NCBI RefSeq assembly: GCF_946221105.1
Contig: NZ_CAMICL010000008.1
Span: 7,036-71,035 of the forward strand
DNA length: 64,000 nt
Direction: 5' to 3'
Origin: an uncultured Corynebacterium sp.
Lineage (GTDB): Bacteria > Actinomycetota > Actinomycetes > Mycobacteriales > Mycobacteriaceae
The position numbers and the translations under genes were made by a program. Shown here one piece after another: positions 50,480-59,117 of the stretch. A model generated the notes under the pieces. The model saw only the letters and a program-made list of their open reading frames with translations, searched no databases and was not told the origin of the DNA. Positions within the stretch are counted from its first letter, which is position 1. Every line of letters begins with the position of its first letter.

Positions 50480-51869
50480 ACCGCAACGGCCCCTCCAGCA
50501 GCCACACTGCCCGAGGGTCCCGCGGACCTTTACCGCGCCATTGAATAAGCCCCTCTTCCCGCAACGCCTTCAACGCGCGGCGGGCAGGGGGGTTTGAAAT
50601 ACCCAAAGCATCCGCAACCTCCCCCGTAGACATTGGCCGGCCTTTCGCTTGCATGACTGCCAGGACGCTACCGGCGTGGGGCGGGAGGGAGTCCGCGGTC
50701 TTCGGATCAAGCCGCTGAACCGCCTTCAACGTAAGCAGAACACTTCCGCTCGTCTGCTGGTAAATCGGGTCCGCAAAACCCACTCGCCGCATGCCAGCGA
50801 ACATACGGCGAATGCCCTCGCCGAGTTCTTGGCCAATCCGAAGCTCCGCCGTCACGCGGGCAATGAGGGGATTGCGCGCAAAACGGGCAATAGATTCGGG
50901 CCGTGTGGGGTCCACCAACCCGGGAAAGCGCCCCGGACTCGAAACTTCGATGCGAGATGGATAGATCTCAAACCGCACATGGTCGCCAGCCATGCTGTAC
51001 GACCGGTGAATGACAGCATTCACCAACCCCTCAAGCCAAACGTCGTGCGGGATAAGGTTTTCATCCTCGAACAAACCCGAAGCCCCCAGTCTCCGAACTT
51101 GAGGCAGCATCCCCTCAATCACCTGCTGAGCTTCCTGAATTTGCTGCGGCAACGGGCCCCCGAACCGTTCATCGGCCAAAAGCTGCTGCTGGTGACCCGC
51201 GAGCCGTTCATCCTCACCGAACCGAAGAACTCGGACATGCGCATTAGGAAAGAACTCTTGCGGGTCTTTACCAAAAAGTAAGAGTGCTGCTGTACGGGGT
51301 CTGCCTTCGCGGTCGATGAGATTTCTTGCTCTGAGAGCGTCTTCAGCGGATGAGGAACCAATAGCGTTGGCATATTCACCAACTGCCTTCATATCGATAT
51401 CACCCATATCGACACGGGGCGGTACCGTCGCATCGAACTGCTGCTCGCCCTTGGTGTAACGCAGTTCGAGAATGCCGTCTGCATTCAGCAACCGAGATTC
51501 GTCGCCGACACGCAGGAAACAGTCTCCCGACCGCAAATAATGCACACGCTCACTCGGGTCCACATGAAACAGGTAAACCTGCGCACCGTCGCCGACATCA
51601 AACGGCTCGATCCGAACACGCACGGTTGGATCCGTGTGGTCAAGCGATGTTTGTCTCAAATCATTGTCCTGTTTAGGCGTCGGCACCCCATCGAACTCCC
51701 GGTCAGTAATTCCGACAGCAATAATGCCGCCCTCCGCATTAGCCATGCCGACGATGGTTTTGGCGAGATCTTTCGGCTTGATACGGAAAGACTTTCGCTC
51801 GAACCATTGATCTTCCGGCAGACGCAGGAGGAGGCTTGGGTCATCTCGATAGTTTCTTTCGGGGTTCAC
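50478..51869 (-). CDS. Schlafen AlbA_2 domain regulator/helicase-like protein, second locus
   Basis: 463 residues. AlbA_2 domain in the first 125 residues (QWFERKSFRIKPKDLAKTIVGMANAEGGIIAVGITDREFDG; YLRSGDCFLRVGDESRLL), GHKL-like part near 270-360 (DVWLEGLVNAVIHRSYSMAGDHVRFEIYPSRIEVSSPGRFPG; GQELGEGIRRMFAGMRRVGFADP), and a C-terminal winged helix (MSTGEVADALGISNPPARRALKALREEGLIQWRG). Same architecture as the 23800-25278 gene but clearly divergent. The start is GTG; minus-strand TAGAAT (51877-51882) ends 7 nt before it, no ribosome site. Bracketed by its own direct repeats. Nucleic-acid-linked regulation or defence is plausible; unproven. Confidence 0.85.
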   Translation of the reverse strand: MNPERNYRDDPSLLLRLPEDQWFERKSFRIKPKDLAKTIVGMANAEGGIIAVGITDREFDGVPTPKQDNDLRQTSLDHTDPTVRVRIEPFDVGDGAQVYLFHVDPSERVHYLRSGDCFLRVGDESRLLNADGILELRYTKGEQQFDATVPPRVDMGDIDMKAVGEYANAIGSSSAEDALRARNLIDREGRPRTAALLLFGKDPQEFFPNAHVRVLRFGEDERLAGHQQQLLADERFGGPLPQQIQEAQQVIEGMLPQVRRLGASGLFEDENLIPHDVWLEGLVNAVIHRSYSMAGDHVRFEIYPSRIEVSSPGRFPGLVDPTRPESIARFARNPLIARVTAELRIGQELGEGIRRMFAGMRRVGFADPIYQQTSGSVLLTLKAVQRLDPKTADSLPPHAGSVLAVMQAKGRPMSTGEVADALGISNPPARRALKALREEGLIQWRGKGPRDPRAVWLLEGPLR

Positions 51870-51878
51870 GCGAGGAAT

Positions 51879-51978
51879 TCTACTCGAAAGGCTTTCTAGT
51901 AGACGAGTTTTCGCAGCTCAACCTAGAAACATTCCCTTTCGAGTAGCTTTCTAGTAGCTTTCTAGTAGCTTTCGAGCT
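51879..51978. repeat. Direct repeat, right copy (AlbA_2 locus 2)
   Basis: Same as 50391-50479 except for one extra 11-bp TCTAGTAGCTT-type unit near its right end. It begins 9 bp upstream of the AlbA_2 start codon and contributes part of its -10 box. Confidence 0.97.
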
Positions 51979-52171
51979 CCGCAGGAGCGCCCCTTCGCAC
52001 AGACCCCTAGTAGCAAAGCCCTATTAAGGCCGAAATCGGCGCATACTCGGGGTCTGTCACTGGGGGTCTGTGGGCGGCACGGCGCAATCGCCACAGCAAA
52101 ACAGCCCCGCCCCGCCCCGCCGCGCCAGAACCCGGCTGCGAAGTCCAACTAACCCACGGATAATGGCGCGC
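51979..52171. other. Intergenic segment with inverted repeat
   Basis: CACAGACCCC (51998-52007) is repeated inverted as GGGGTCTGTG (52063-52072), with another GGGGTCTGT at 52049. GATAAT (52159-52164) ends 7 nt before the PspC gene ATG. The first bases (CCGCAGGAGCGCCCCTT) resemble the 3' end of the AlbA_2 gene beyond the left repeat. No gene. Confidence 0.5.
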
Positions 52172-52657
52172 ATGGCTCAAAACTCATCGACATCGCTTCA
52201 ACACATGTGGGACACCCGCCCGCGCCGCATCCCGAAGGACGAGGGCGGACGCGCCGTCATCGCCGGTGTCTGCGTCGGCGCCGGTGAGCGCTACAAGGTG
52301 GACCCGGTGGCCATGCGCATCGCGTTTGTGATCTTCAGCCTCGTTTTCGGCGGCGGCATCTTCGCCTACCTGCTGTGCTGGTTTGTCATGCCGCGAGTGG
52401 GGATGAACATCACTCCGGCCAAGGCGATCGTCACGCCGAAATCGGAGCTCACCCCGCACGAGATCGAGGAGCGCAAGCCCGGGTGGTGGCTGCTCATCGG
52501 CCTGATTATCTTCCTGCCCGCGCTTAATCAGGCGGGGGACCTGCGCGGCACCCTGATCAGCTTCGCCGCGTTCTTCTTCGTCTGGTTCTTCACCTACGCG
52601 CGCCAACCGGAACCGCCGGCAGGCCCCAACAGCAACGACGACCTGGTCTGGCGCTAG
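52172..52657 (+). CDS. PspC domain membrane protein
   Basis: 161 residues. The N-terminus HMWDTRPRRIPKDEGGRAVIAGVCVGAGERYKVDPVAMRIAFVIFSLVFGGGIFAYLLCWFVMP is a complete PspC domain; two more helices follow near 115-145 (WWLLIGLIIFLPALNQ; LISFAAFFFVWFFTYA). It is closely related over its first 80 residues to the PspC/toastrack protein at 62858, including the HMWDTRP/RMWDTRP start and the C-terminal RQPEPPAG. ATG 52172 is chosen from the -10 box 7 nt upstream. Probably part of the same envelope-stress network. Confidence 0.85.
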   Translation: MAQNSSTSLQHMWDTRPRRIPKDEGGRAVIAGVCVGAGERYKVDPVAMRIAFVIFSLVFGGGIFAYLLCWFVMPRVGMNITPAKAIVTPKSELTPHEIEERKPGWWLLIGLIIFLPALNQAGDLRGTLISFAAFFFVWFFTYARQPEPPAGPNSNDDLVWR

Positions 52658-52670
52658 CCAGCAAAACCAA

Positions 52671-53876
52671 CTAGCGGTAGCGCTTCGGCACGTCCGGCTC
52701 GCCGAGCGTGAGCATGAGCCGGTTCGCCCAATTGAAGAACGCGGACGAGTTCACCACGTCCAGTACCGCCAGGTCGTCCAGGCCAGCGGCCCGCAGCGCG
52801 TCCACCTGCGGCGCGCCGAACTCGTAGGGGGTGCGGGTCAGCGCCACTGCGGCGTCGCGGATGGCGTTCCACAGCTCGGAGTTCAGGTCGGCGGTGACGC
52901 CTTCGTCGAGAAGCGTGTTGATGGCCTCCGCGTCGCCGCCCTCCTCCTTGGAACGGCCCTGGTGCACCGACGCGCAGTACTCGCAGCCGTTGAGGCGCGA
53001 GGCCACGGTGGCGGCGAGTTCGCGCTCGGCGCGGCCCAGCCCGCCTTCGGTGTTGTAGAAGATGTCCAGGTCCGTCAGCGTGCGGGCCTTGAGCGCCTGC
53101 GGGTCGCGCGCGAGCAGGCGGAAGTACTCCATGTCGGCGCGCTCGGGCTTGATCAGCGCGTCGATGTGCTCGTCGGTTAGCTCGTCCTTTTCCAGCGGCG
53201 CCACCCACGGCTTCCAGCCCAGCGGGTGCGCGACAAACTTCTCGGGCGCGACCACCTCGGGCTGCAAGGTGGCCTCCGCGGGCGCCCAGCCGGGATCCGC
53301 AACGCCGGCTCGCCTATCGACGCCCTCCGGCACCTCGCCGCCACCCGCCAGCACACGCACGCCGTGCACGACACGCAGCTGGAACGCCACAAAGGCGATG
53401 AGCTGGCCGAGCGAGACAATCGCGTTTTCGTTGTAGCCCGCTTCCTGCAGGTGCCCGATCGCCGCGGGGGAAGCGTCCTTCGGGTGGAAGGTGAGCAGGT
53501 GGGCGAAGTCGAACGCGGCGGCCAAAGCCCCCTCGCCGAAGGTCACGAAATCGCCGCCCGCGTAGGGGCCGGCGGACACACCTGCGCGCACGGCGTCGTC
53601 GACCACGGCGACGAGCGACTCGTCTTCGTCGGTAAGCAGGTCGGTGTAGAAGGCCGCGGCGCGCTTCGCGCCGGAAACACCGGCGATGAACGCGGCGACG
53701 GCGTAGCGGGTGGCAACCGGCAGCGCCTGAATCAGCGCGTCGTCGGTGGGCTCGAATAGCGCCTCGAAGCTGCGCTGGGCGTTGTCCACGGCCTCGGGAC
53801 GGCGGCGGCGCAGCTCGGCGAGCTCCGCCGGGGTCTCGGCCAGGGCGTCAATAATGTCGGTGCGGTTAGACAACAA
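52671..53876 (-). CDS. Two-domain CMD/alkylhydroperoxidase-like protein
   Basis: 401 residues: an N-terminal CMD-like half (FIAGVSGAKRAAAFYTDLLTDED ... YNENAIVSLGQLIAFVAFQLRV) and a C-terminal AhpD-like half (LTDEHIDALIKPERADMEYFRLLARDPQALKARTLTDLDIFYN ... RLNGCEYCASVHQG), whose CEYC at about 298-301 plus the nearby His is the AhpD redox centre. The first half lacks a C-x2-C. In other bacteria these halves occur as separate genes (Avi_7170 and Avi_7169 type) beside the same kind of ABC transporter. Start TTG 53873 or 53876, GGAG just upstream and overlapping the ATPase gene end. Last gene of the operon. Confidence 0.82.
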   Translation of the reverse strand: MLSNRTDIIDALAETPAELAELRRRRPEAVDNAQRSFEALFEPTDDALIQALPVATRYAVAAFIAGVSGAKRAAAFYTDLLTDEDESLVAVVDDAVRAGVSAGPYAGGDFVTFGEGALAAAFDFAHLLTFHPKDASPAAIGHLQEAGYNENAIVSLGQLIAFVAFQLRVVHGVRVLAGGGEVPEGVDRRAGVADPGWAPAEATLQPEVVAPEKFVAHPLGWKPWVAPLEKDELTDEHIDALIKPERADMEYFRLLARDPQALKARTLTDLDIFYNTEGGLGRAERELAATVASRLNGCEYCASVHQGRSKEEGGDAEAINTLLDEGVTADLNSELWNAIRDAAVALTRTPYEFGAPQVDALRAAGLDDLAVLDVVNSSAFFNWANRLMLTLGEPDVPKRYR

Positions 53877-55470
53877 ACTCTCCTAACTGTCGGGCGCGGA
53901 ACACGGTGCCGGGAATGGCGTTGATGAGCTCGCGGGTGACATCGTGCTTCGGGTGTGCAAACACGTCGTTGGTCGCCCCGTATTCCACCTGGCGGCCGCG
54001 GCTGAACACGCTCACGGTATCCGAAATCTGGCGTACCACCGCCAGGTCGTGGGAAATGAACACGTATGTCAGGCCGAGCTCGCGCTGCAGGTCCTCCAAA
54101 AGCTCGAGGATCTGGGCCTGCACGGTCACGTCGAGCGCGGAGACCGCCTCGTCCAGCACCACCAGCTCCGGCTCCACAATGAGTGCACGGGCGATGGCCA
54201 CGCGCTGGCGCTGCCCGCCGGACAGCTGTGCCGGGGTGCGGGAGGCAAACTGCTTCGGGTCCAGCGCCACGCGCGCCAGGAACTCGTCTGCGCGCTTGAG
54301 CGCCTCACGTTTGGAGGCGCCGGCGAGGTTGCGCAGCGGCTCGGCGACGATCTCGCCGACGCGCATCTTCGGGTCCAGCGAGGAGTACGGGTTCTGGTAC
54401 ACCATCTGCACCCGGCCGCGAAGGGCCCGCTGCTGCTTCGGTGTCAGCCCCGTCAGCTCCGTGCCGTCTAGGGTGATGCTTCCCGCGGTGGGCTGGTTGA
54501 ACATGGAAATCGCGCGCCCGGTGGTGGTCTTGCCGGAGCCGGAGCCGCCGACCAGGGCGTGGGTGGAGCCGCGCGCCACATCGAAGGAGATGTCCTCCAC
54601 CGCCGTGAAGTCGCCGTAGCGCTTGGTCAGCCCGCTGACGGTAAGGAGGGGCTCGGGGGTGACCGGAGGCCGTCGATAGGCATCTGCGACCGCAAGCGAG
54701 GGCACGTTGGCCAGCAGGCGCTTCGAGTAGTCCTGCTGCGGGCTGGTCAGCACCTGGCCCACCGGGCCGTGCTCGACCACGCGTCCGCGCTCCATGATCA
54801 CAACATCGTCCGCCCGGTCGCCCGCGACGGCGAGGTCGTGAGTGATGAAGATGATGCCAAGGCCCAGCTCAGCGCGCATCTCGTCCAGCAGTTCCAGAAT
54901 GGTCTTCTGCACCGTCACGTCGAGCGCGGACGTCGGCTCGTCCGCAATCAGCACCTCGGGCTCGAGCGCCACGGCGGCCGCGATGAGCACGCGCTGCTTC
55001 ATGCCGCCGGACAGCTCGTGCGGGTACTGGTTGTAGCGGCACTCCGGGTCGTCGATGCCCACGCGTTCCAGCAGGGCAATTGCTTTGCGACGGCGCTCCG
55101 CCCCATCACCGACCCCATGAATTTCCAGACCGTCCTCAACGGACGCACCGATGGTCTTCAACGGGTTGAGCGAGTTGTTCGGATCCTGAGGCACCAGCCC
55201 GATCTTCGTGCCGCGCAACTTGCGCCACTCAGCGTTGGTCAGGCCGGACAGCTCCTGGCCCTTGAAGCGGATGCTGTCGGAAAGCACGTTGCCGGAAGGT
55301 CCCAGCAGGTCCAGCGCCGCCATGGCGGAGGTGGTCTTGCCAGAGCCGGACTCGCCCACAATGGCAGTCATGTTCCCGGCCTCGACGGAAAACGAGATAT
55401 CGCGCACCACCGGGTCCGCGTCGCCGTACGCGACGGTCAGGCCGCTGACTTCAAGCAGAGGCGTGGTCAC
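53866..55470 (-). CDS. Peptide/nickel-type ABC transporter, two fused ATPase domains
   Basis: 534 residues with two complete ATPases: Walker A GESGSGKTT near residue 37 and GGSGSGKTT near residue 310; signatures LSGGMKQRVLIAAA and LSGGQRQRVAIARAL; Walker B VLIADEPTSALD and LVVLDEAVSALD. It therefore replaces separate DppD and DppF subunits. Overlaps the permease gene by 4 bp. The substrate is not evident from sequence; the McbR operator of the operon suggests a sulfur-containing compound. Confidence 0.93.
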   Translation of the reverse strand: MTTPLLEVSGLTVAYGDADPVVRDISFSVEAGNMTAIVGESGSGKTTSAMAALDLLGPSGNVLSDSIRFKGQELSGLTNAEWRKLRGTKIGLVPQDPNNSLNPLKTIGASVEDGLEIHGVGDGAERRRKAIALLERVGIDDPECRYNQYPHELSGGMKQRVLIAAAVALEPEVLIADEPTSALDVTVQKTILELLDEMRAELGLGIIFITHDLAVAGDRADDVVIMERGRVVEHGPVGQVLTSPQQDYSKRLLANVPSLAVADAYRRPPVTPEPLLTVSGLTKRYGDFTAVEDISFDVARGSTHALVGGSGSGKTTTGRAISMFNQPTAGSITLDGTELTGLTPKQQRALRGRVQMVYQNPYSSLDPKMRVGEIVAEPLRNLAGASKREALKRADEFLARVALDPKQFASRTPAQLSGGQRQRVAIARALIVEPELVVLDEAVSALDVTVQAQILELLEDLQRELGLTYVFISHDLAVVRQISDTVSVFSRGRQVEYGATNDVFAHPKHDVTRELINAIPGTVFRARQLGEFVV

Positions 55471-56342
55471 TTCACATCACCTTCCTGTTGGATCACCTGG
55501 GACAGGTGGTTGGCGGACATCACAGTGGCCACGATGGCCAGGCCGGGCAGCAGGATCAGCCACCAGGCGGTTGCCATGAAGTCGCGGCCTTCCGCGATGA
55601 GCAGGCCCCACTCCGGGGTCGGCGGCGGCGCGCCGTAGCCCAAAAAGCCCAGGATGGACAGCTGCAAGATGGCGGTGCCGAACTGCAGCGCGGCCAGCGC
55701 CAGCACCGGGGTCAGCGAGTTCGGCAGCACGTGGCGGAACAGCACCTGGGCCTGCGTGGCGCCGGAGCCGTAGGCGGCCTCGACGAAATCCGCGTTAGCG
55801 ATCTGGATCACCTGCGAGCGCGCCAGGCGCGCGAACGTGGCCACCGACGTCATGCCGACGGCGAACGCCGCCTGCAGGGAGCCAAAGCCGGTGACGATGA
55901 TGATGGACAGCGACAGCAGGATGCCGGGGATGGCCAGCAGCACATCCACCAGGCGCATCAGCACCGTGTCCACCCAGCCGCGCTGCGTGCCGGCGATCAG
56001 GCCGATCAGGGTGCCCAGCACCAGGCCGACGGCCACGGCGATCACCGCACCCAGCAGCGACTGGCGCGCACCAAAGACCACGCGCGAGAACAGGTCGCGG
56101 CCCACCGCGTCGGTGCCGAAGATGTACTCGCCGTTGGGGGAAAGCAGTGCCACGTCGACGCCGTTGTACGGGTCGTGCGGCGCGAAGATGCCCGGCACGA
56201 TCGCCCACAGCGCGGCGATGGCCAGCACGATCAGCGACAGGATGGTCGCCGGCGAGCTCCAGTGGCGGTGCTTGCGGGCCTTGCGCGGCCGGTTGTCCTT
56301 CTGCGGCGCGCGCTGGTTGTGCACCAGGTTGGTCGTGCTCAT
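55467..56342 (-). CDS. Peptide/nickel-type ABC transporter permease (DppC-like)
   Basis: 291 residues: basic N-terminus, first helix ATILSLIVLAIAALWAIVPGIF, then HDPYNGVDVALLSPNGEYIFGTDAVGRDLFSRVVFGARQSL, diagnostic of DppC/OppC, and the EAA loop EAAYGSGATQAQVLFRHVLPNSL. Five or six helices. Overlaps both neighbours by 4 bp. Confidence 0.93.
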   Translation of the reverse strand: MSTTNLVHNQRAPQKDNRPRKARKHRHWSSPATILSLIVLAIAALWAIVPGIFAPHDPYNGVDVALLSPNGEYIFGTDAVGRDLFSRVVFGARQSLLGAVIAVAVGLVLGTLIGLIAGTQRGWVDTVLMRLVDVLLAIPGILLSLSIIIVTGFGSLQAAFAVGMTSVATFARLARSQVIQIANADFVEAAYGSGATQAQVLFRHVLPNSLTPVLALAALQFGTAILQLSILGFLGYGAPPPTPEWGLLIAEGRDFMATAWWLILLPGLAIVATVMSANHLSQVIQQEGDVK

Positions 56343-57358
56343 CGGACGGCCTCCTTTGCGGTCGTAGCCGGGGTGTGTGCGGCGGTCTGCTCCTCAGGGG
56401 CCGCCGGGGTGGTCGCGGTCTGCGCCGCAGCCTGGTCGCGCAGGCGCACGTCCAGCACCGGGTAGAGCAGATCCACGATCAGGTTGATCATCACGTACGC
56501 GGTGGCCGCGATGAGCACCACGCCCAGCAGCACCGGCATGTCGCGGCTGGACACGGCGTTGACGGTCAGCGAGCCCAGCCCGGCGCGGCCGAAGACAGTC
56601 TCGGTGACCACGGCGCCACCGACCAGCTCGCCGAACAGCAGGCCGGCCATGGTGATCGCGGGCAGAAGCGAGTTGCGCAACACGTCGCGCCAGAAAATGC
56701 GGGCCTCGCTCGCGCCGCGGGCGCGCACGACCTGCACGAACGGCTGGGCGCGGACCTCGTCGATGGAGCGGATGAGCACCTGCATCAGCGGCGCGGCCAT
56801 GGGTACGGCGAGGGTGAGCGTGGGCAGGATCAGCCCCTCCAGCGGGGTCGGGTCAACCACGTTGACCCAGCCCAGGCGGAAGGAGAAGAATTGCAGCAAC
56901 AAGATGGCGATCCAGAAGCCCGGCAGGGACACCATGAACGACGGTAGGGCGCGCACTGCGCTGCGCAGCGCACCTGCGCCGGGCAGGGTGGCCACGTACG
57001 CGGTGGCCAGCGCCACCACGATGGCTAAGCCCACGGACGTCGCGGCAAGCGCGAACGTGTGCGGCGCGGCGTCCGTGATCAGGTCGAACACGGGCGTGCC
57101 GGATGCCACCGAGTAGCCCAGATCGCCGGTGAACAGCCCGCCCAGGGTAGCGAAGTACTGCTGGATCAGCGGCTTGTCCACGCCCATCTGCTCGCGGATC
57201 TGCTCGATCTCCGCCTGGGACAGGCCCAGGGCCGGGTCCGCGTAGCGGGCGGCCACGCCGTCGGAAGGCAGCGCGGACAGCAGGAAAAACGCCAGGGTGT
57301 AGGCCAAAAGGAGCACGATGAGCGCCTGGCCGATGCGCTTGAGTACGTACTTGCCCAT
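56339..57358 (-). CDS. Peptide/nickel-type ABC transporter permease (DppB-like)
   Basis: 339 residues with N-terminal LKRIGQALIVLLLAYTLAFFLLSALPSD, typical of DppB/OppB, then helices near 100-300 and the EAA-like loop VRARGASEARIFWRDVLRNSLLPA. The C-terminal tail beyond residue 305 is an Ala/Thr-rich stretch (AAAQTATTPAAPEEQTAAHTP) not usual for the family. The ATG directly follows the substrate-binding protein stop. Confidence 0.93.
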   Translation of the reverse strand: MGKYVLKRIGQALIVLLLAYTLAFFLLSALPSDGVAARYADPALGLSQAEIEQIREQMGVDKPLIQQYFATLGGLFTGDLGYSVASGTPVFDLITDAAPHTFALAATSVGLAIVVALATAYVATLPGAGALRSAVRALPSFMVSLPGFWIAILLLQFFSFRLGWVNVVDPTPLEGLILPTLTLAVPMAAPLMQVLIRSIDEVRAQPFVQVVRARGASEARIFWRDVLRNSLLPAITMAGLLFGELVGGAVVTETVFGRAGLGSLTVNAVSSRDMPVLLGVVLIAATAYVMINLIVDLLYPVLDVRLRDQAAAQTATTPAAPEEQTAAHTPATTAKEAVR

Positions 57359-58990
57359 CTACTTGTCCTCCTCGCGGTCGAAGTACACCGAGTAGAAGCT
57401 CGGGCGCGCCACCGCCTCGGTGTCAAAGCCCTTCACGTGCGGCGCGAGCGCATAGACCTGCGGCTCCTCAAACAGCGGCAGCGTGTAGGCGTTTTCGGTC
57501 AGGTGGTCCTGCACCTCCTTCGACGCGGCGGCGCGGCCGGCGTCGTCCGGGGTGGAGACCACCTTGTCCAGAAGCGCCTGCAGCTCCGCGTCGATCGGCG
57601 TGCCGTCACCGGCGTTGTTCAGAAGCGAATCGCGGCGGTCCACGGAAAGGAAGGACTCGATCACGTCGTAGTCCGCGCGGCCCACCATGGTGTGCATGAG
57701 CTGGACGCGGTTGATGTCTTTTTGCGCCGCGTTTTGCGTTGCGCGGTCGCCGGCGACCATGTTCAGTTCGATGCCCAGCTCGCGCAGGTCGGACTGGATC
57801 ATGGTGACGATCTCCTTCGAGCGCGGCTGCGGCAGGGCGTGGTTGACCCACAAGCTCAAGCGTTGGCCGTCCTTTTCACGGATGCCGTCCGGCCCCGGGG
57901 TCCAGCCGGCATCGTCGAGAAGCTTGCGCGATTGATCCGGGTCGAAGGTGTACTCGTCCGGCTGCTCCGCATAGCCCAGGGCCTTCGAGGTCATCGACGA
58001 GGTGGCCAGCTGGTAGGAATCCGACAACAGGATGCGGATGATCTCCTCGCGGTTGACCCCGTGGATGATCGCCTGGCGCACGCGGATGTCCTGCAAAAGC
58101 GGGTGATTGAAGCGCAGCGCCAGCTGGTTGTTCATGCCGTTGGCGGTGGCGGCGACCACCTGCACGCCCTGGTCCTTCAGGTGGCGCTCCACCGGCGGGG
58201 AGATCGTGCGCGCAGCGTCGGCCTGGCCGGACAGCAGCGCGCCGGAGCGCATGGCCTCTTCCGCGGCCAGGGTGTAGTGGATGCCGTCGATACGCGCGCG
58301 CCCCTGGTGTTCAAGCGACGGCGGCGCCCAGTCGTAGTCCTCGCGGGCTTTGAGCACCAGGTCGGTGCCCAGAGTCTCACTGTCCACCACGAACGGGCCG
58401 GAGCCGATGACGTTTTCCGCGTTGCCCGGACCGAACTCCTCGTTGCGCAGCTTGAGCGAGGAATCGGCCAACAGCCCCGCGTTGTAGGTGGACGTCGCCT
58501 GCGCGAAGCCGGGCGAGGGCGCGGAGAAGTAAAAGCGCACCGTGTCTTCGTCGACGACCTCGCCGCGCTCGTAGTTGGAGATTTGCTCCGAGACGTTGAG
58601 CAGCCGGTCCTTGTCGCCCAGGCCGAACAAGTCGAAGTTGTCCACGATGTTCTGCGCGGTCATGGGCGTGCCGTCGGAGTAGGTCACATCGGTGCGGATG
58701 TCGAAGGTGAACACCGTGGCGTCGGCATTGATCTCCGGCAGGTCCGTGGCAATCCACGGTTCAAGCTCCAGCGTCTCCGGGTCCTGGTAGAGCAGCCGGT
58801 CCGTCAGCTGGTTGACCACGCCGCCGTTGGGGTAGAACCCGGCGGCCGGCGGGTACAGGCTGTTAAACCAGTTGGATTCCAGGTAGGTGAGCACGTCAGC
58901 GTCGTCGCCGTCTGCCGCCGACGCGCATCCGGCGAGCAGGCTGGCTGCCGCGCCGAACGCAAGTGTCGCGGCTACCTTTGTCTTAGGCAC
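57359..58990 (-). CDS. ABC transporter substrate-binding lipoprotein (SBP family 5)
   Basis: 543 residues. GTG 58990 gives a good lipoprotein signal, MPKTKVAATLAFGAAASLLAGC (Cys22), with GAGGG at normal distance; the in-frame ATG/GTG codons up to 59032 only add a charged lead. Body typical of cluster 5 binding proteins (DVTYSDGTPMTAQNIVDNFDLFG; IGSGPFVVDSETLGTDLVLKAREDYDWAPP; RVQLMHTMVGRADYDVIESFL). With the CMD protein this matches the TIGR04028-type transporter clusters as I recall them. Predicted ligand: an organosulfur compound or peptide, inferred only from the operator. Confidence 0.88.
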   Translation of the reverse strand: MPKTKVAATLAFGAAASLLAGCASAADGDDADVLTYLESNWFNSLYPPAAGFYPNGGVVNQLTDRLLYQDPETLELEPWIATDLPEINADATVFTFDIRTDVTYSDGTPMTAQNIVDNFDLFGLGDKDRLLNVSEQISNYERGEVVDEDTVRFYFSAPSPGFAQATSTYNAGLLADSSLKLRNEEFGPGNAENVIGSGPFVVDSETLGTDLVLKAREDYDWAPPSLEHQGRARIDGIHYTLAAEEAMRSGALLSGQADAARTISPPVERHLKDQGVQVVAATANGMNNQLALRFNHPLLQDIRVRQAIIHGVNREEIIRILLSDSYQLATSSMTSKALGYAEQPDEYTFDPDQSRKLLDDAGWTPGPDGIREKDGQRLSLWVNHALPQPRSKEIVTMIQSDLRELGIELNMVAGDRATQNAAQKDINRVQLMHTMVGRADYDVIESFLSVDRRDSLLNNAGDGTPIDAELQALLDKVVSTPDDAGRAAASKEVQDHLTENAYTLPLFEEPQVYALAPHVKGFDTEAVARPSFYSVYFDREEDK

Positions 58991-59058
58991 GTTATCGCCC
59001 TCTTTCTTCGGTTGCGCAGTGCACATTACCACTGTTAGACAATCCGGTTCTTTAGCAA

Positions 59059-59074
59059 TAGACTAGGCAGTCTA
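59059..59074. promoter_or_regulatory. Perfect McbR operator between the SBP and FAD genes
   Basis: TAGACTAGGCAGTCTA is an exact TAGAC-N6-GTCTA, the site of the C. glutamicum methionine/cysteine repressor McbR. It lies in the 127-bp divergent region and can control both transcription units. Confidence 0.82.
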
Positions 59075-59117
59075 CATACGATCATTAGTTCACAGAAATC
59101 GTGGAGGTTTTTTCACC

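Noticed and set aside
50391..51978. CRISPR array
   Set aside because: Only two repeat copies separated by a gene, with no regular spacers or cas genes; none was seen elsewhere in the window.
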